Shown: positions 47,501 to 64,000 of the stretch, piece by piece
Layout: each line of letters begins with the position of its first letter
Position numbering within the stretch: the first letter of the stretch is position 1
Assembly: GCF_003967355.1 (NCBI RefSeq)
Contig: NZ_BIFH01000014.1
Location: forward strand, 532,442 to 596,441
Source of the DNA: Embleya hyalina
Lineage (GTDB): Bacteria > Actinomycetota > Actinomycetes > Streptomycetales > Streptomycetaceae
Length of the DNA stretch: 64,000 nucleotides
Reading direction: 5' to 3'
Translations under genes and position numbers: made by a program
The notes under the pieces: model-generated
What the model was told of the DNA's origin: nothing
Databases searched by the model: none
Seen by the model: the letters and a program-made list of their open reading frames with translations, nothing else

Positions 47501-50152
47501 GTGCCGGGCACGGCGCTGGTCGAACTGGCCGCGTGGGCGGCGCACAGGGTGGGCTGCGACGTCGTCGACGAACTCACCCTGGAGACACCGCTGGTGTTGT
47601 CCCACACGGCCGATCGGGAGATCCGCGTGGTGATCGACGGCAAGCGCGGGCTCGCCGTGCACTCCAAGGGCGCGGGCGAACCCGAGTGGACACGCAACGC
47701 CGTCGGGGTCATCGGAACCGACACCGGGGCCGGCCGGCGCGCCCCCGACCTCGTGGCGTGGCCGCCCCCGGGCGCGGTCGAGGTGCCCGTCGAGGAGGCG
47801 TACGCCGGGTCGTCCGCGCTCGGATTCGACCACGGGCCGCTGTTCCGCGGTCTGCGGCGGGTCTGGCGCCGCGACGAAGTCCTCTTCGCGGAGGTCGAGT
47901 CGCCGGCCGCCGACGGCGCGGACCCGAGCCGGTTCCGGATCCACCCGGCGCTGCTGCACGCCGCGTTGCTTCCGATCGGCCCGGGGGACGGCGACGAGGG
48001 CCGGCTGCCGCATCGCTGGACGGGCATCCGCCTGACCTCCGCCGCGCCCACCGTGCTGCGCGTACGGCTGGCACCCACCGGCGAGGGCGCCCGGTCCGTG
48101 GCCATCGCGGACCGTCACGGAGCCCCCGTCGGCGGCGTCGAGTCGCTCACGCTGCGGCCCGTGGACGTCGCGGAGCTGACCGAACTGGGCTTCGATCGGC
48201 GGGACTCGCTGTTCCGGGTGGACTGGGTCCCCCTCGCGGTCCGGTCCGGAAAGGCCGCGGGCCGGTTCGCCGTGGCCGGGCCGCCCGACGAACTCGTCGC
48301 CTCCCTCGGATCGCACGGGGCGCTGTTCGCCGACCTCGACGAACTCGCCGCCTCCGAGGGCCCGATCCCCCCGATCGTGGTGACCACCATCGAGCGCGCC
48401 GATCCGGGAGTCGACAACACCCCGGCACTGGTCGAGCGCAACCTGCACCGGGTGCTGCGGTGGACCCGGCGCTGGCTCGCCGAGGACCGGTTCGCCGACT
48501 CGCGCCTGGTCGTCGTGACACGGGAGGCGGTCGCCGCCGACCCGGCCGACCGCGGCGATCCCGCCGCGGCGGCGATCTGGGGATTCGTCCGCACCGCGCA
48601 GACCGAGAACCCGGGCCGGTTCACGCTCGTGGACACGGACGACCGCCCCGACTCGTGGGCGCGCATCCCGGCGGTGGCCGAGACCGGGGAAGCCCAGCTC
48701 AGGATCCGGGCGGGCGTGGCGACCACCCCGCGACTGGCCCGTGTACCGGGCACTTCCGCCGAGCACCGGGCCCGGGGCCTCGGCTCCGGGACGGTGCTGA
48801 TCACGGGCGGAGTCGGCGGCCTGGGCGCGATGTTGGCCCGGCACGTCGTGGAGCGGCACGGGGTGCGCCGGTTGTTGCTGGCCGGCAGGCGGGGCCCGAC
48901 GGCTCCGGCCGCCGCCGCACTGCGGCGGGAGTTGATCGAGGCGGGAGCCGAGGTCGAGATCGTCGCCTGCGACGTCACGAGCCGCGAGTCCGTCGCGGCG
49001 CTGATCGCCGGCGTGCCGGCGGAGCACCCGTTGACGGCGGTGATCCACTGTGCGGCCGTGCTGGCCGACGGGGTCGTCGAGGCGCTGACCGAGGAGCGGG
49101 TGGACGCGGTCCTCGCGCCGAAGGTACGCGGCGCCTGGTACCTGCACGAACTGACCAGGCACCTGGACCTGTCCGCGTTCGTGCTGTTCTCCTCGATCGC
49201 GAGCGTGCTCGGCACGGCGGGGCAGGCCAACTACGCGGCGGCCAACGCGTTCCTGAACGGACTGGCCGAAGCCCGTCGGGCCGAGGGGCTGGCGGCCGGC
49301 TCGCTGTGCTGGGGCTACTGGGCGCAGCGCACCGAGGCGGGCGCGGACATCGGCGAGCTGGACATCGTGCGCCTGCGACGACAGGGCGTGCGGCCGATGG
49401 CCACGCACGAGGGGCTGGCGCTGTTCGACGCGGCGATCGCGCGGGACGAGCCGGTGCTGGTGCCGGTGCGGCTGAGCCTGCCGGCGCCGGGCGCGCCGAG
49501 TGTCGGGCAGGAGTTGTCGCCGCTCCTGCGTGCGCTGATCGGCACGCCCGCGGGGCCGGGTGTTTCGGGCGCGGGCGCGGGTGCGGGCTCGGGCTCGCCC
49601 GTGGGGGAGGCCGCCGACATCGGACTCGCGCGGCGGGTCGCCTCGCTGCCCCCGGCCGAGGCCGAGGCACTGTTGCTCGACGCCGTGCGCACGCAGACCG
49701 CGAGTGTGCTCGGCCTCGCCGACGCCGCGCGGGTCGGTCCCGCCTCGGCGTTCAAGGACCTCGGGATCGACTCGCTCATGGCGCTGGAGCTGCGCAACAG
49801 GCTGACGGCGGTGACCGGTCTGAAGTTGTCCGCCACGCTCGCGTTCGACTATCCGAACCCGGCCGCCCTCGCGGGGTTCCTGTACGCGGGCGTCAACCCC
49901 GACTCCGTCGCCGACCCGCGGTCCCCCACCGATCGCCTGACCAGGGAGATCGAGGGACTGGGCGCCCGGCTGGAGGACGCGTTCCGCGACCTCGCGGCGG
50001 CGGACAAGGCCACCATCACCACGCTGCTCGGCGAGTTGCAGGGCCGCGTACGGGCCCTGGCGGGCGACGGATCGCCGGTCGGGATCGCCGACCGGATCAG
50101 TGCGGCATCGGCCGGCGAGCTGCTTTCGCTGCTGGACAAAGAGCTCGGCTAG
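44567..50152 (+). CDS. PKS module: KS-AT(VPGH)-DH(inactive)-KR-ACP
   Basis: A 1861-residue extension module. N-terminal docking coiled coil, KS (Cys207 in DTACSAS), then an AT (GHSQGE, Ser665) whose specificity motif is VPGH (765-768) instead of YASH or HAFH; I associate this with bulky branched malonyl extenders. The DH keeps its His ([10 protein letters not shown], His971), but the Asp of HPALLDA is His1131 ([10 protein letters not shown]), so it is probably dead. The KR is complete (GGVGGLG, Tyr1556 in QANYAAAN) with LAD in the LDD position and no A-type Trp, so B-type. ACP Ser1736 (GIDSLM). Expected product: beta-hydroxy, alpha-branched. The branch probably comes from the minus-strand operon at 3095-9283. 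GTG start after GGGGGA. Confidence 0.93.
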   Translation: MEDVDKLRSYLRRAVGDAQVLRERVRALEESAREPVAVVGMGCRYPGGANSPEGLWDVVFGGVDAVGDFPTDRGWDLEALYDPDPSAQGRTYTRSGGFLPDLAEFDAAFFGISPREALAMDPQQRVILETSWEALERAGIDPAGLRGSATGVFTGIYAVDYGPRMGGGAAPEVEGHSMAGTYTSVASGRVAYVLGLEGPAISIDTACSASLVAVHQAVRSLRSGECTLALAGGVSALPSPGMLVEAARQRGLSADGRCKSFAEAADGTGWGEGAGVLVLERLADARRHGRRILAVIRGSAINQDGASNGLTAPNELAQRRVIRAAVADAGLSPADVDAVEAHGTGTRLGDPIEAEALLATYGQGRAAGPLWLGSLKSNIGHTQAAAGVGGMIKMIMAMHHGVLPKTLHVDRPTPHVDWSSGAVELLTEAREWTATPGRPRRAGVSSFGISGTNAHVVLEEAPEASEAPETEEPATPPVPEPRPGAVPWVVSARSAEALREQTLRLRDGLAADPDPSLAGVGRALVTTRSLFEHRRVVIGAGRDELLARLGTDVGTTRNPPGVVSGTVEPLGKTVFVFPGQGSQWVGMGRELLEASPVFAEGMNECAQALAPWVPWSLIDTVRGEPEGADLERIEVVQPVLFAVMVSLARVWRSFGVTPDAVIGHSQGEIAAACAAGALSLPEAARIVALRSQLLATATQDGGLAGIVLPERRVREMLERVGPGVVIAGINGPYSTTVAGEAGAVREVVALCEAEGARARWIPASVPGHSPLVDRFEGPLQEILGRVASVSSPVAFHSTVTGGPLDTAGLDGAYWFRNMREPVQFEAAMRSLLDTEHGAFIEMSPHPLLTINIRDMLDHTPGGGGVVVGSLRRGEGGPARLYRSMAEAFVAGVPVSWEAAFPGGDGPAVELPTYAFQRQRYWLDVPVEGAAPGNSDHPLLDTVIDLPDDGGQVRLVGSGRLSPHRHPWLADHVVHGAPLVPGTALVELAAWAAHRVGCDVVDELTLETPLVLSHTADREIRVVIDGKRGLAVHSKGAGEPEWTRNAVGVIGTDTGAGRRAPDLVAWPPPGAVEVPVEEAYAGSSALGFDHGPLFRGLRRVWRRDEVLFAEVESPAADGADPSRFRIHPALLHAALLPIGPGDGDEGRLPHRWTGIRLTSAAPTVLRVRLAPTGEGARSVAIADRHGAPVGGVESLTLRPVDVAELTELGFDRRDSLFRVDWVPLAVRSGKAAGRFAVAGPPDELVASLGSHGALFADLDELAASEGPIPPIVVTTIERADPGVDNTPALVERNLHRVLRWTRRWLAEDRFADSRLVVVTREAVAADPADRGDPAAAAIWGFVRTAQTENPGRFTLVDTDDRPDSWARIPAVAETGEAQLRIRAGVATTPRLARVPGTSAEHRARGLGSGTVLITGGVGGLGAMLARHVVERHGVRRLLLAGRRGPTAPAAAALRRELIEAGAEVEIVACDVTSRESVAALIAGVPAEHPLTAVIHCAAVLADGVVEALTEERVDAVLAPKVRGAWYLHELTRHLDLSAFVLFSSIASVLGTAGQANYAAANAFLNGLAEARRAEGLAAGSLCWGYWAQRTEAGADIGELDIVRLRRQGVRPMATHEGLALFDAAIARDEPVLVPVRLSLPAPGAPSVGQELSPLLRALIGTPAGPGVSGAGAGAGSGSPVGEAADIGLARRVASLPPAEAEALLLDAVRTQTASVLGLADAARVGPASAFKDLGIDSLMALELRNRLTAVTGLKLSATLAFDYPNPAALAGFLYAGVNPDSVADPRSPTDRLTREIEGLGARLEDAFRDLAAADKATITTLLGELQGRVRALAGDGSPVGIADRISAASAGELLSLLDKELG

Positions 50153-50161
50153 GGGAGAGCG

Positions 50162-56725
<6,564 letters not shown>

Positions 56726-56727
56726 CC

Positions 56728-59700
56728 ATGAACACCCCCGCGAACAAGGCCGCGGAACGGCCGGCGGACGGCGCGGACCGGGTCGCCCAGGCGCTCCGCA
56801 CCCTCCTGGAGGAGCGCGACCGGCTGCGGCAGGAGAACGACGCGCTCAAGGCCGCCCGCGTCGAGCCGATCGCCGTGGTGGCGATGGCCTGCCGCTACCC
56901 CGGAGGGGTGTCCTCGCCCGAGCGGCTGTGGGACATGGTCCGCGACGGCGTCGACGCGATCGACGAGTTCCCGGCGGACCGGGGCTGGCGGGATCTGTAC
57001 GACGAGGACCCCGACACGCTCGGCGGCTCCTATGTACGGCACGGCGGATTCCTCTCCGACGCCGCCGACTTCGACCCGGAGTTCTTCGGCATCAGCCCGC
57101 GCGAGGCGTTGGCGATCGACCCGCAGCAGCGTCTGCTGCTGCAGACCTCGTGGGAGGTCCTGGAGCGGGCCGGCATCGTGCCCGCCGACGTGCGCGGCGG
57201 CGACGTCGGCGTGTTCGCCGGGGTGGCCTCGTCCGAGTACGGATTGCGCTTCCTGGAGGGCGGCGCGGGCGAGTTGGAGGGCTACCTGCTGCACGGCAGC
57301 GCGCTGAGCGTGGCGTCCGGCCGGGTGGCGTACGAACTGGGGCTGACCGGGGCGGCGGTGTCCGTGGACACGGCGTGCTCGTCGTCGCTGGTGGCCCTGC
57401 ACCTGGCGATCCAGTCGTTGCGCTCGGGGGAGTGCTCGCTGGCGCTGGCGGGCGGGGTGTCGGTGATGGCCACGCCCGCGATCTTCGTGGAGTTCTCCCG
57501 GCAGCGCGGTCTGTCGGCCGACGGCCGGTGCAAGTCCTTCGCGGACACCGCCGACGGGACCGGCTGGGCCGAGGGCGCGGGTGTCCTGCTCCTGGAGCGG
57601 TTGTCCGACGCCCGCCGCAACGGCCACCCGGTGCTGGCCGTCGTGCGCGGCTCCGCGGTGAACCAGGACGGGGCCAGCAACGGGCTGACCGCGCCCAACG
57701 GCCGGGCCCAGGAGCGGGTGATCCGACAGGCCCTGGCCAACGCCGGGGTCGAGGCCGCCGAGGTGGACGCGGTCGAGGCGCACGGCACGGGCACCGTGCT
57801 CGGCGACCCGATCGAGGCGGGCGCGCTGTTCGCGACGTACGGGCGGGACCGGGCCGAGGGCCGGCCGCTGCGGCTCGGATCGATGAAGTCCAACATCGGG
57901 CACGCGCAGGCCGCCGCCGGAGTGGCCGGGGTGATCAAGATGGTGATGGCCCTGCGACACGGCTACCTGCCGAAGACGCTGCACGTGGACACCCCCTCCC
58001 GGCACGTCGACTGGTCCTCGGGCGCGATCGAACTGCTGGTGGAGGGGCGCGAATGGCCCCGGGCGCACGGTCCGCGCCGGGCCGCGGTGTCGTCGTTCGG
58101 CGTCAGCGGGACCAACGCGCACGTGATCCTGGAGGAGGCACCGGAGCCGGCGGACGACGGGCGCGGCCCGACCGCGGGCGTCGTCGGCGGCCTGGTGCCG
58201 TGGGTGTTGTCGGGCAAGAGCGCCGCGGCCGTGGAGCGACAGGCGGCCCGACTGCACGAGTTCGTCGCCGCCGACCCGGACGCGGACGTCGCCGACCTCG
58301 GCTGGTCGCTGGTGTCCAGCCGGTCGCGGTTCGACCATCGCGCGGTGGTCCTCGGCCACGACCGGGACGAACTGCTCGGCGCCCTCGCGGCGTTGCGCGA
58401 CGGTACCGAGTCGGCCGAGGTGGTGCGCGGGGTCGCCGACAACCTCGGCGGGGTCGTCTTCATGTTCCCCGGGCAGGGGTCCCAGTGGGTCGGCATGGGG
58501 CGGCAGCTCTACAACGCCTTCCCCGTGTTCGCGCGAACCCTGGACGAGTGCGGGGCGGCGCTGGCCGAGTGGACCGACTGGTCGCTGCTCGACGTGGTGC
58601 GAGGCGCGGCCGGGGCGCCGACGCTGGACCGGGTGGACGTGGTGCAGCCGACGTTGTTCTCGGTGATGGTGTCGATGGCCGCGCTGTGGCGGTCCTGGGG
58701 CGTGGAACCGGCCGCGGTGGTCGGGCACAGCCAGGGTGAGATCGCCGCCGCCCACGTGTGCGGCGCGCTGTCGCTGCGCGACGCCGCCAAGGTGGTCGCG
58801 TTGCGCAGCAAGGCACTGGTGGACCTGATCGGTCACGGCGGGATGGCCTCGGTCGCGGAATCCGCGGATCTCGTCGCGGCCCGGCTGAGCCCGTGGAAGG
58901 ACCGGGTGGGCATCGCCGTCGTCAACGGACCCCGCTCGGTGGTGGTTTCCGGGGAACCGGACGCGCTCGACGAATTCGTCGAGAAGATGAAGGCGGAAGG
59001 CGCCCAGGCGCGGCGAATATCGGTCGACTACGCCTCGCATTCCCACCAGGTGACCCGGGTCCGCGAGCAGGTGATCGCACCGCTGGCCGACCTGGAACCG
59101 AAAACCTCGACGCTGCCCTTCTACTCGACCCTGCACGGCGAAACGATCGACACCGCGAAACTCGACGGAGAATACTGGTACACCAATCTCCGGGAGAAAG
59201 TCCGCTTCGAATCCTCGATCCGGCGATCGGTCGACGACGGATTCCGGACCTTCATCGAGATGAGCCCGCACCCCGTATTGACCGTCCCCGTACAGGAGAT
59301 CGTCGAGGACGTGGACGACGCGGTGGTGCTGTCCTCGTCCCGCCGGGACCGGGGCGAGGCGGAGGCCGTGCTCGGCTCGCTGGCGCACCTGCACACCCGG
59401 GGCGGGACGGTGGACTGGGACGCCCTGTTCGGCGCGCGCCGCCGGGTCGACCTGCCCACGTACGCCTTCCAACGGCAGCGCTACTGGCTGAACTCCGCGC
59501 ACACCGCGCCGACGGCGGAACCGTCCGTGATCGAGGCCCCCTCGGACGAGGAGCAGGCCGTCCCGCTCGTGGACGTGCTGCCCACCCTGTCCGCCGACGA
59601 CGCGGCGGCATTCGTGCTGGACCACGTCCTGACCAGGGTCGCCGTCGTGCTCGGGTACGCCTCCGGCACGGCGGTCGACCCCGACCGGGAGTTCAAGGAG

Positions 59701-59853
59701 CTCGGCTTCGACTCGCTGCTGTCGGTGGAACTGAGCAAACGCCTCGCCGCGACGACCGGCCTCAAACTCAGGGCCAACCTGGCGCTGCGGCACCCGTCGC
59801 CGCGACTGGTCGCGGCGCACATCCTGTCGTCGATGGGCGGGCACGCGGCGTAG
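56728..59853 (+). CDS. PKS module: KS-AT-ACP, no reduction
   Basis: A 1041-residue last polyketide module. An N-terminal coiled coil ([20 protein letters not shown]), KS Cys217 (DTACSSS), AT GHSQGE (Ser668) with YASH (768-771) indicating methylmalonyl, and ACP GFDSLL (Ser996). No KR, DH or ER domain, so the beta-ketone is kept, giving a 2-methyl-3-oxoacyl chain. The protein ends just after the ACP without an obvious docking tail, unlike its upstream partners; the next protein begins with a C domain, so hand-over is from PKS to NRPS. The retained C3 ketone and the C7 hydroxyl from the VPGH module are positioned to close a six-membered hemiketal. ATG two bases after the previous stop. Confidence 0.95.
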   Translation: MNTPANKAAERPADGADRVAQALRTLLEERDRLRQENDALKAARVEPIAVVAMACRYPGGVSSPERLWDMVRDGVDAIDEFPADRGWRDLYDEDPDTLGGSYVRHGGFLSDAADFDPEFFGISPREALAIDPQQRLLLQTSWEVLERAGIVPADVRGGDVGVFAGVASSEYGLRFLEGGAGELEGYLLHGSALSVASGRVAYELGLTGAAVSVDTACSSSLVALHLAIQSLRSGECSLALAGGVSVMATPAIFVEFSRQRGLSADGRCKSFADTADGTGWAEGAGVLLLERLSDARRNGHPVLAVVRGSAVNQDGASNGLTAPNGRAQERVIRQALANAGVEAAEVDAVEAHGTGTVLGDPIEAGALFATYGRDRAEGRPLRLGSMKSNIGHAQAAAGVAGVIKMVMALRHGYLPKTLHVDTPSRHVDWSSGAIELLVEGREWPRAHGPRRAAVSSFGVSGTNAHVILEEAPEPADDGRGPTAGVVGGLVPWVLSGKSAAAVERQAARLHEFVAADPDADVADLGWSLVSSRSRFDHRAVVLGHDRDELLGALAALRDGTESAEVVRGVADNLGGVVFMFPGQGSQWVGMGRQLYNAFPVFARTLDECGAALAEWTDWSLLDVVRGAAGAPTLDRVDVVQPTLFSVMVSMAALWRSWGVEPAAVVGHSQGEIAAAHVCGALSLRDAAKVVALRSKALVDLIGHGGMASVAESADLVAARLSPWKDRVGIAVVNGPRSVVVSGEPDALDEFVEKMKAEGAQARRISVDYASHSHQVTRVREQVIAPLADLEPKTSTLPFYSTLHGETIDTAKLDGEYWYTNLREKVRFESSIRRSVDDGFRTFIEMSPHPVLTVPVQEIVEDVDDAVVLSSSRRDRGEAEAVLGSLAHLHTRGGTVDWDALFGARRRVDLPTYAFQRQRYWLNSAHTAPTAEPSVIEAPSDEEQAVPLVDVLPTLSADDAAAFVLDHVLTRVAVVLGYASGTAVDPDREFKELGFDSLLSVELSKRLAATTGLKLRANLALRHPSPRLVAAHILSSMGGHAA

Positions 59854-59967
59854 CGTTGCCGCCGTGACGGGGGCGCGCGCGACGCGGCCACACCGGGAAC
59901 GAGGTGCGGGCGCGCCGCGCGGGTGCGCCGAACCTCCGCTGTTTCGACCGGGATTCCGCATGCCGGG

Positions 59968-59989
59968 GGTGTCCCGCCGGCGGGACACC
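59968..59989. promoter_or_regulatory. 22-bp perfect palindrome before the last NRPS gene
   Basis: Two 11-bp arms (59968-59978 and 59979-59989) are perfectly complementary with no loop, in the 199-bp gap between the last PKS gene and the NRPS at 60053. It may be a regulator site or a transcription pause hairpin. The right arm plus the next base gives CGGCGGGACACCG (59978-59990), nearly the same as 38800-38812. Confidence 0.5.
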
Positions 59990-60052
59990 GCGGATACGAC
60001 GCGGCACGGCCCGTTCCGGCACCCGTTGTCTTGACCGGCCGATCACACTTCC

Positions 60053-63000
60053 GTGAAGGTGGAGGTGATCTGCGAATTCATTCAGGTTCCTGGCCTGTTT
60101 GCCGAGGGGATGATCCCTGTGCGTTCGTTCGGTGCGTCGTCGGCGCATAAAGGATTGTGGCTGGCCCAGAAAATGTCTCCGGACATGCTCAACCATGCGC
60201 TGAGCATGTGGGACGTGGACGGTGAAATCGACACGGCGGTCATGGAATCCGCATTCCGGCACGTGCTGGCGGAAGCGGAAGTGCTGCGGATCGATTTCGT
60301 CGACGACGGCGAGGGCAATCTGCTTCTGGTGCCCCGGGAATCGACCGACTGGCAGCCGTTCTTCCTGGACGTCGGCGCCGAGGCGGATCCCGAGCAGGCC
60401 GCGCGCGAGGCGCTGGCCGACATGATGAAGCAGCCGTTCGACCTGGAGCGCGATCTGCTGCTCCGGCTCGGCGTGGTCAGGCTCGGGCCCGCCCGCTCCC
60501 TCGTGGTGATCGCCTACCACCACCTCGTCTCGGACGGGTACGGCGCCGGCGGCCTGCTGTCCCGGCGCCTCGCCGAGGTGTACACCGCGCTGGCCCGGGG
60601 CAGCGCGGTGCCGGAGCCGGAACACCCCTGGGACATCGAGTCGTTCGCCGGCGACGCGGCGCGATACCAGGCGTCTGCGAAGTTCGCCGAGGACACCGGG
60701 TTCTGGCGCGAATACCTCACCGAGGCGCCCGCGCCCGCGCAGGTGCCGCGGATACCGCTGTCCGACGCGGCGCGCTCCGCGCTCGCCGAGCCGATGAGCC
60801 GGGTGGACCGCTGGGCGCAGCTGGCCGACTCCATCGGCATGGTCAGTCGTACGCTGACCGTGCCGCGCGCCGAGGCGGACGGGTGGATCGAGGCCGCCGA
60901 GTCCATGGGCGTGTGGATGTCGTCGCTGCTGACCGCGGCCTCGGCGGCGTACTTCCGACACCGGTGCGACCGGCCCGAGTTCCTGCTCTCCCTGGCCGTG
61001 GCCAACCGGGCCGGCGAGGCGAGCCGCACACCCGGCCTGGCGGTGAACGTGGTGCCGATGCGGGTGAAGGTGCCGTTGGGCGCGACGTTCGCCGACATCG
61101 CCGACGCGGTCGTGGACGAGACCTACGAGATCTTCGGGCAGACCGCCTGCCACTACTCGGAGATCCAGCGCGCGAGCGGCACCGTCCTGAGCGGACGCGG
61201 CAGTTTCGGCGCGGTCCTGAACATCGTCGAGTTCGCGGAGCAACTGCACTTCGCCGACCACCGCGCGCGCTACCTCGGCGGAACGAACGGGGTCTTCGAC
61301 GAACTGTCCATCGGCGTCTACACCGACGGCAGCGCCGACAGCGACCTGTTCGTGCGACTCGACGCCCCCGCCGGCCTGTACACCGGGGCGGAACTGCGTT
61401 TCATCGGCGCCGAGTTGATCGAATACATCCACGCGGTCACGGCCGATCCGCAGCTGCGCGTCGGCGCGTTGGACGTGCTCGGCGGCGACGCCCGCGACCT
61501 GGTGCTGACCGCGCCGAACGACACGGCCGTGCCCCTGCCGGGGTCGACGGTCCCGGAACTGTTCGCCCGCCGGGTGGCGCAGGCCCCCGACGACGTCGCG
61601 GTGCGGTTCGGCGAATCGACGCTGACATACCGCGAGTTGCACGCCCGATCCGGGCGCCTGGCGCAGACGCTGCGCGGACGCGGCGTGGGCCCGGAGACGG
61701 TCGTCGCGGTGGCGCTGCCCCGGTCGGTGGACCTGGTCGTCGCGCTGCTCGGGGTGGTGAAGGCGGGCGGAGCGTACCTCCCGATCGACCCCACGTCCCG
61801 GGCGGAACGGATCGTGCCGGTGGTGCGCGACTCCTCGGTACGGGTGCTGCTCACCGACGCGGCGACCGCCGAGGGGGCCGCCGTGGCCCGGGACGTCGCG
61901 GTGATCCTGTTCGACGACGTGCGCCCGGAGACCGGCGCCGACAGCGGCGACGACGCGCCGGAGGCCGCCGCCCCGTCGCGGCCGGACAACCTGTTGGCCG
62001 TGATGTACGGCTCCGGACCGACCGGCAAGGCCGCCGGCGTCGCCGTGACGCACCGGAACATCGAGCGCCTGGCCCTGGACCGCCGGTGGCACGAGGGCGG
62101 CCGAGGCACCGTGCTGTGGCACTCGCCGATCACCGCCGACGCGCTCGCCCTGGAGCTGTGGGTGCCGCTGCTGAACGGCGGCCGGGTACTGGTGGCCGGG
62201 CCGGGGGAGTCGGCCGTGGACGCGCTCGCCGCGTCGACGTCGATCACGGCGGCGTGGTTGTCGGCCGGCCTCTTCTCGGCGATCGCGGCGGAACACCCCG
62301 AGCGCCTGGCCGGGTTGCGCGAGGTGTGGACCGGCGGCGACCGGGTGTCCTCGGCCGCGCTGCGCCGGGTCCGCGAGGCCTGCCCCGACTTGACGATCGT
62401 GCATGGCCACGGGCCGACGGAGACGACCGTGCTCGCCGCGTGCGACCGCCCGGTCGAGGGCGAGGCGGCGTACCACGCGGGTTCGATCGGCCGCCCGATG
62501 GACAACACCGCCCTGTACGTCCTGGGCCCGGGCCTGGCGCCGGTCCCCGTCGGGGTGACCGGTGAGCTGTACGTGGCCGGCCCCGGGGTGACGCGCGGCC
62601 GCCCCGGGCGCCCCGGGCAGACCGCGGAGCGCTTCGTGCCCTGCCCGTTCGGCCCGGCCGGCGGTCGGATGTACCGGACCGGGGACCTGGTGCGATGGGG
62701 AACCGACGGCGGGCTCGAGTATGTCGGCGCGGCCGATGCCCGCTTCGACGTGCGCGACGTTCGGGTCGAGCCGGCGGAGGCCGAGGAGGTGCTGTCCGAA
62801 CACCCCGGCGTGGCACAGGCGGTGGTGGTCGGCCTGGCCGACGAGTCGGGGCAGCGGCGTCCGGTGGCCTACGTGGTTCCGGTCGGCGGTGCGGGAGAGG
62901 GCGCGGCGAACTCCGCCGGGCTTCCGAGCGCTTCGGGATCGGCGGACTCCTCCGACTCCTCCGACTCCCCGGACTCCGGCCCCTCGGGCCTGTCGGGCGA

Positions 63001-63430
63001 GGAACTGCGCCGGTTCGCCGCCGAGCGGCTGGCGGAGTCCGTCGTGCCGACGGCCTTCGTACTCCTCGAACGCCTGCCCGTGACCGCGGGCGGTCGGGTG
63101 GACCGGGCCTCCCTGCCGAAGCCCGAGTTCGACGGCGGGTCCTACCGGGCCCCGCGCAACCGAACCGAACGGGTCCTGGCCGCGGTGTTCGCCGACGTGC
63201 TCGAACTGGACCGCGTGGGTATCGACCAGGATTTCTTCGACCTCGGCGGGAACTCGCTGCGGGCGATCCGGCTGGTCGGCCTGATCCGGGCGGAGCTGAA
63301 CCTCGAGGTGTCCATCCGCACGCTGTTCGCGGCGCGCACCATCATCGGCCTGTCGGACATGTGGGGAGACCTCACCCGGTCGAGCCGGCCGGCCCTGCGC
63401 AGGCGGACGAAGGACGGCAAGGCGCTCTGA
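60053..63430 (+). CDS. NRPS module C-A*-PCP with a degenerate A domain
   Basis: A 1125-residue module directly after the PKS genes, so its C domain (YHHLVSDG near 156) probably joins the polyketide to the first amino acid. The A domain is damaged: A3 reads YGSGPTGKAAG (652-662) where [11 protein letters not shown] is normal, A8 has lost its QVKxRG segment (reads FDVRDVRVEP), and the A10 catalytic Lys is Arg1015 (GGRVDR). A5 (GHGPTETTV) and A7 (YRTGDLVRW) survive, so it is a decayed A domain and not another fold. A Ser/Asp-rich low-complexity linker sits near 960-985. The PCP is intact (LGGNSLRAI, Ser1068). It must therefore be loaded in trans, most likely by the free A/PCP/P450/Cys-acyltransferase set. 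GTG 60053 is the longest start; ATG 60110 is an alternative. Confidence 0.9.
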   Translation: MKVEVICEFIQVPGLFAEGMIPVRSFGASSAHKGLWLAQKMSPDMLNHALSMWDVDGEIDTAVMESAFRHVLAEAEVLRIDFVDDGEGNLLLVPRESTDWQPFFLDVGAEADPEQAAREALADMMKQPFDLERDLLLRLGVVRLGPARSLVVIAYHHLVSDGYGAGGLLSRRLAEVYTALARGSAVPEPEHPWDIESFAGDAARYQASAKFAEDTGFWREYLTEAPAPAQVPRIPLSDAARSALAEPMSRVDRWAQLADSIGMVSRTLTVPRAEADGWIEAAESMGVWMSSLLTAASAAYFRHRCDRPEFLLSLAVANRAGEASRTPGLAVNVVPMRVKVPLGATFADIADAVVDETYEIFGQTACHYSEIQRASGTVLSGRGSFGAVLNIVEFAEQLHFADHRARYLGGTNGVFDELSIGVYTDGSADSDLFVRLDAPAGLYTGAELRFIGAELIEYIHAVTADPQLRVGALDVLGGDARDLVLTAPNDTAVPLPGSTVPELFARRVAQAPDDVAVRFGESTLTYRELHARSGRLAQTLRGRGVGPETVVAVALPRSVDLVVALLGVVKAGGAYLPIDPTSRAERIVPVVRDSSVRVLLTDAATAEGAAVARDVAVILFDDVRPETGADSGDDAPEAAAPSRPDNLLAVMYGSGPTGKAAGVAVTHRNIERLALDRRWHEGGRGTVLWHSPITADALALELWVPLLNGGRVLVAGPGESAVDALAASTSITAAWLSAGLFSAIAAEHPERLAGLREVWTGGDRVSSAALRRVREACPDLTIVHGHGPTETTVLAACDRPVEGEAAYHAGSIGRPMDNTALYVLGPGLAPVPVGVTGELYVAGPGVTRGRPGRPGQTAERFVPCPFGPAGGRMYRTGDLVRWGTDGGLEYVGAADARFDVRDVRVEPAEAEEVLSEHPGVAQAVVVGLADESGQRRPVAYVVPVGGAGEGAANSAGLPSASGSADSSDSSDSPDSGPSGLSGEELRRFAAERLAESVVPTAFVLLERLPVTAGGRVDRASLPKPEFDGGSYRAPRNRTERVLAAVFADVLELDRVGIDQDFFDLGGNSLRAIRLVGLIRAELNLEVSIRTLFAARTIIGLSDMWGDLTRSSRPALRRRTKDGKAL

Positions 63431-63444
63431 GAGGAAACCCGAGA

Positions 63445-64000
63445 ATGACGAGTATGACGAGCCCGGCGGAAGAGCGGTGGCTCCGCCGCTTTCGTGACGA
63501 CGACGCGTGCGCGACCAAGCTCGTCTGCTTCCCCCACGCCGGCGGCTGGTCCAACGCCTACCGCACCTGGGCGCGGGGACTGCCTTCGGATGTCGGCCTG
63601 CTCGCCGTCCGGTATCCGGGCCGCGAGGATCGGCTCGCCGATCCGTTCCCGTCCGGGCTGGAGGCGCTCGCCGACGACATCGTCGACGCCCTCGTCGGGT
63701 TGACGCGGTATCGGCTGGTGTTGTTCGGGCACAGCATGGGGGCCTCGGTGGCGCACGAGGTGGCGCTGCGCCTGCACAAGCGCGGGTGCCCGCCGGCCGC
63801 GTTGTGCGTGTCGGGCAGGCGTCCGTCGCATGCGCTGGAAGGTTTGCGGCGACACTTCGGCACGGACGAGGAGATCATCGCGGACGTCGTGCGCTTCGAC
63901 GAGAGCCGCGCCCCGGTGTTCGCGGATCCCGACCTGCGGGAGATCCTGCTCCCCGCCGTCCGTGCGGACTACCGGATGGTGGACGACTATCCCGCCGGCG
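63445..64000 (+). CDS. Type II thioesterase (cut by window edge)
   Basis: The first 185 residues of an alpha/beta-hydrolase of the type II thioesterase family; the gene runs off the right edge. The nucleophile elbow is the normal serine form, LFGHSMGASVA, with the family's LVCFPHAGGWSNAY and RYPGREDRL N-terminal motifs. The catalytic Asp and His lie beyond the window. It follows the NRPS stop by 14 nt in the same operon. It is the third member of this family here, and differs from the Cys form at 40630; editing of the PKS/NRPS line is the likely role. ATG 63445 is used, with a second in-frame ATG at 63454. Confidence 0.88.
   Translation, partial: MTSMTSPAEERWLRRFRDDDACATKLVCFPHAGGWSNAYRTWARGLPSDVGLLAVRYPGREDRLADPFPSGLEALADDIVDALVGLTRYRLVLFGHSMGASVAHEVALRLHKRGCPPAALCVSGRRPSHALEGLRRHFGTDEEIIADVVRFDESRAPVFADPDLREILLPAVRADYRMVDDYPAG

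Overview
This 64 kb window is high-GC actinomycete DNA, most like a Streptomyces-type genome. The signs are very strong GC bias at third codon positions, GTG and TTG starts, rare TTA codons, a SARP/AfsR-type regulator, and a large modular NRPS/PKS cluster. Genus and species cannot be told from the sequence alone.

Layout. Positions 443-3007 hold two secreted-protein genes (an M1-type metallopeptidase and a HAF-repeat-like protein), probably flanking DNA outside the cluster. Positions 3095-9283 form a minus-strand operon, mostly with 4-nt stop/start overlaps: E1-alpha, E1-beta, a lipoyl-domain-only mini-E2, an ACP, a KAS III, an MDR-family reductase and a flavin monooxygenase. It looks like a device for making a branched acyl building block on an ACP. 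After a 620-bp divergent promoter region, a plus-strand operon (9904-33566) encodes MbtH, a free-standing A domain, a free-standing PCP, a flavoprotein, three NRPSs with five modules and a terminal thioesterase (C-A-PCP-E-C-A-PCP, C-A-PCP-E-C-A-PCP, C-A-PCP-TE), and a type II thioesterase. A two-gene ABC exporter follows (33700-35396). A convergent SARP regulator (35415-38558, minus) carries a TTA codon. A second plus-strand operon (39078 to the right edge) encodes a second free PCP, a P450, a thioesterase-like protein with a cysteine nucleophile, four type I PKS proteins, a C-A-PCP NRPS whose A domain looks dead, and the start of a type II thioesterase cut by the window edge.

How it fits together. 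The PKS line reads KSQ-AT(methylmalonyl)-ACP; KS-AT(unusual VPGH motif)-DH(dead)-KR-ACP; KS-AT(malonyl)-DH-ER-KR-ACP; KS-AT(methylmalonyl)-ACP. On paper this gives a propionate-started chain with a branch at C6, a hydroxyl at C7, a ketone at C3 and a methyl at C2, which can close to a tetrahydropyran hemiketal. Six NRPS modules (one with a dead A domain, loaded in trans) make a hexapeptide that the terminal TE can release, plausibly as a cyclic depsipeptide. Two A domains carry codes I associate with piperazic acid and one carries the glycine code. The whole resembles the azinothricin/polyoxypeptin family of acylated cyclohexadepsipeptides. That assignment is inference from domain logic and recalled literature, not from a database search.

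The most interesting parts are: (i) an apparent trans-loading route (free A, free PCP, P450, Cys acyltransferase) feeding a module whose own A domain has lost catalytic motifs; (ii) an extender-unit operon with an E2 reduced to its lipoyl domain, matched to an AT with the unusual VPGH motif; (iii) an intact epimerisation domain behind a glycine-coded A domain.
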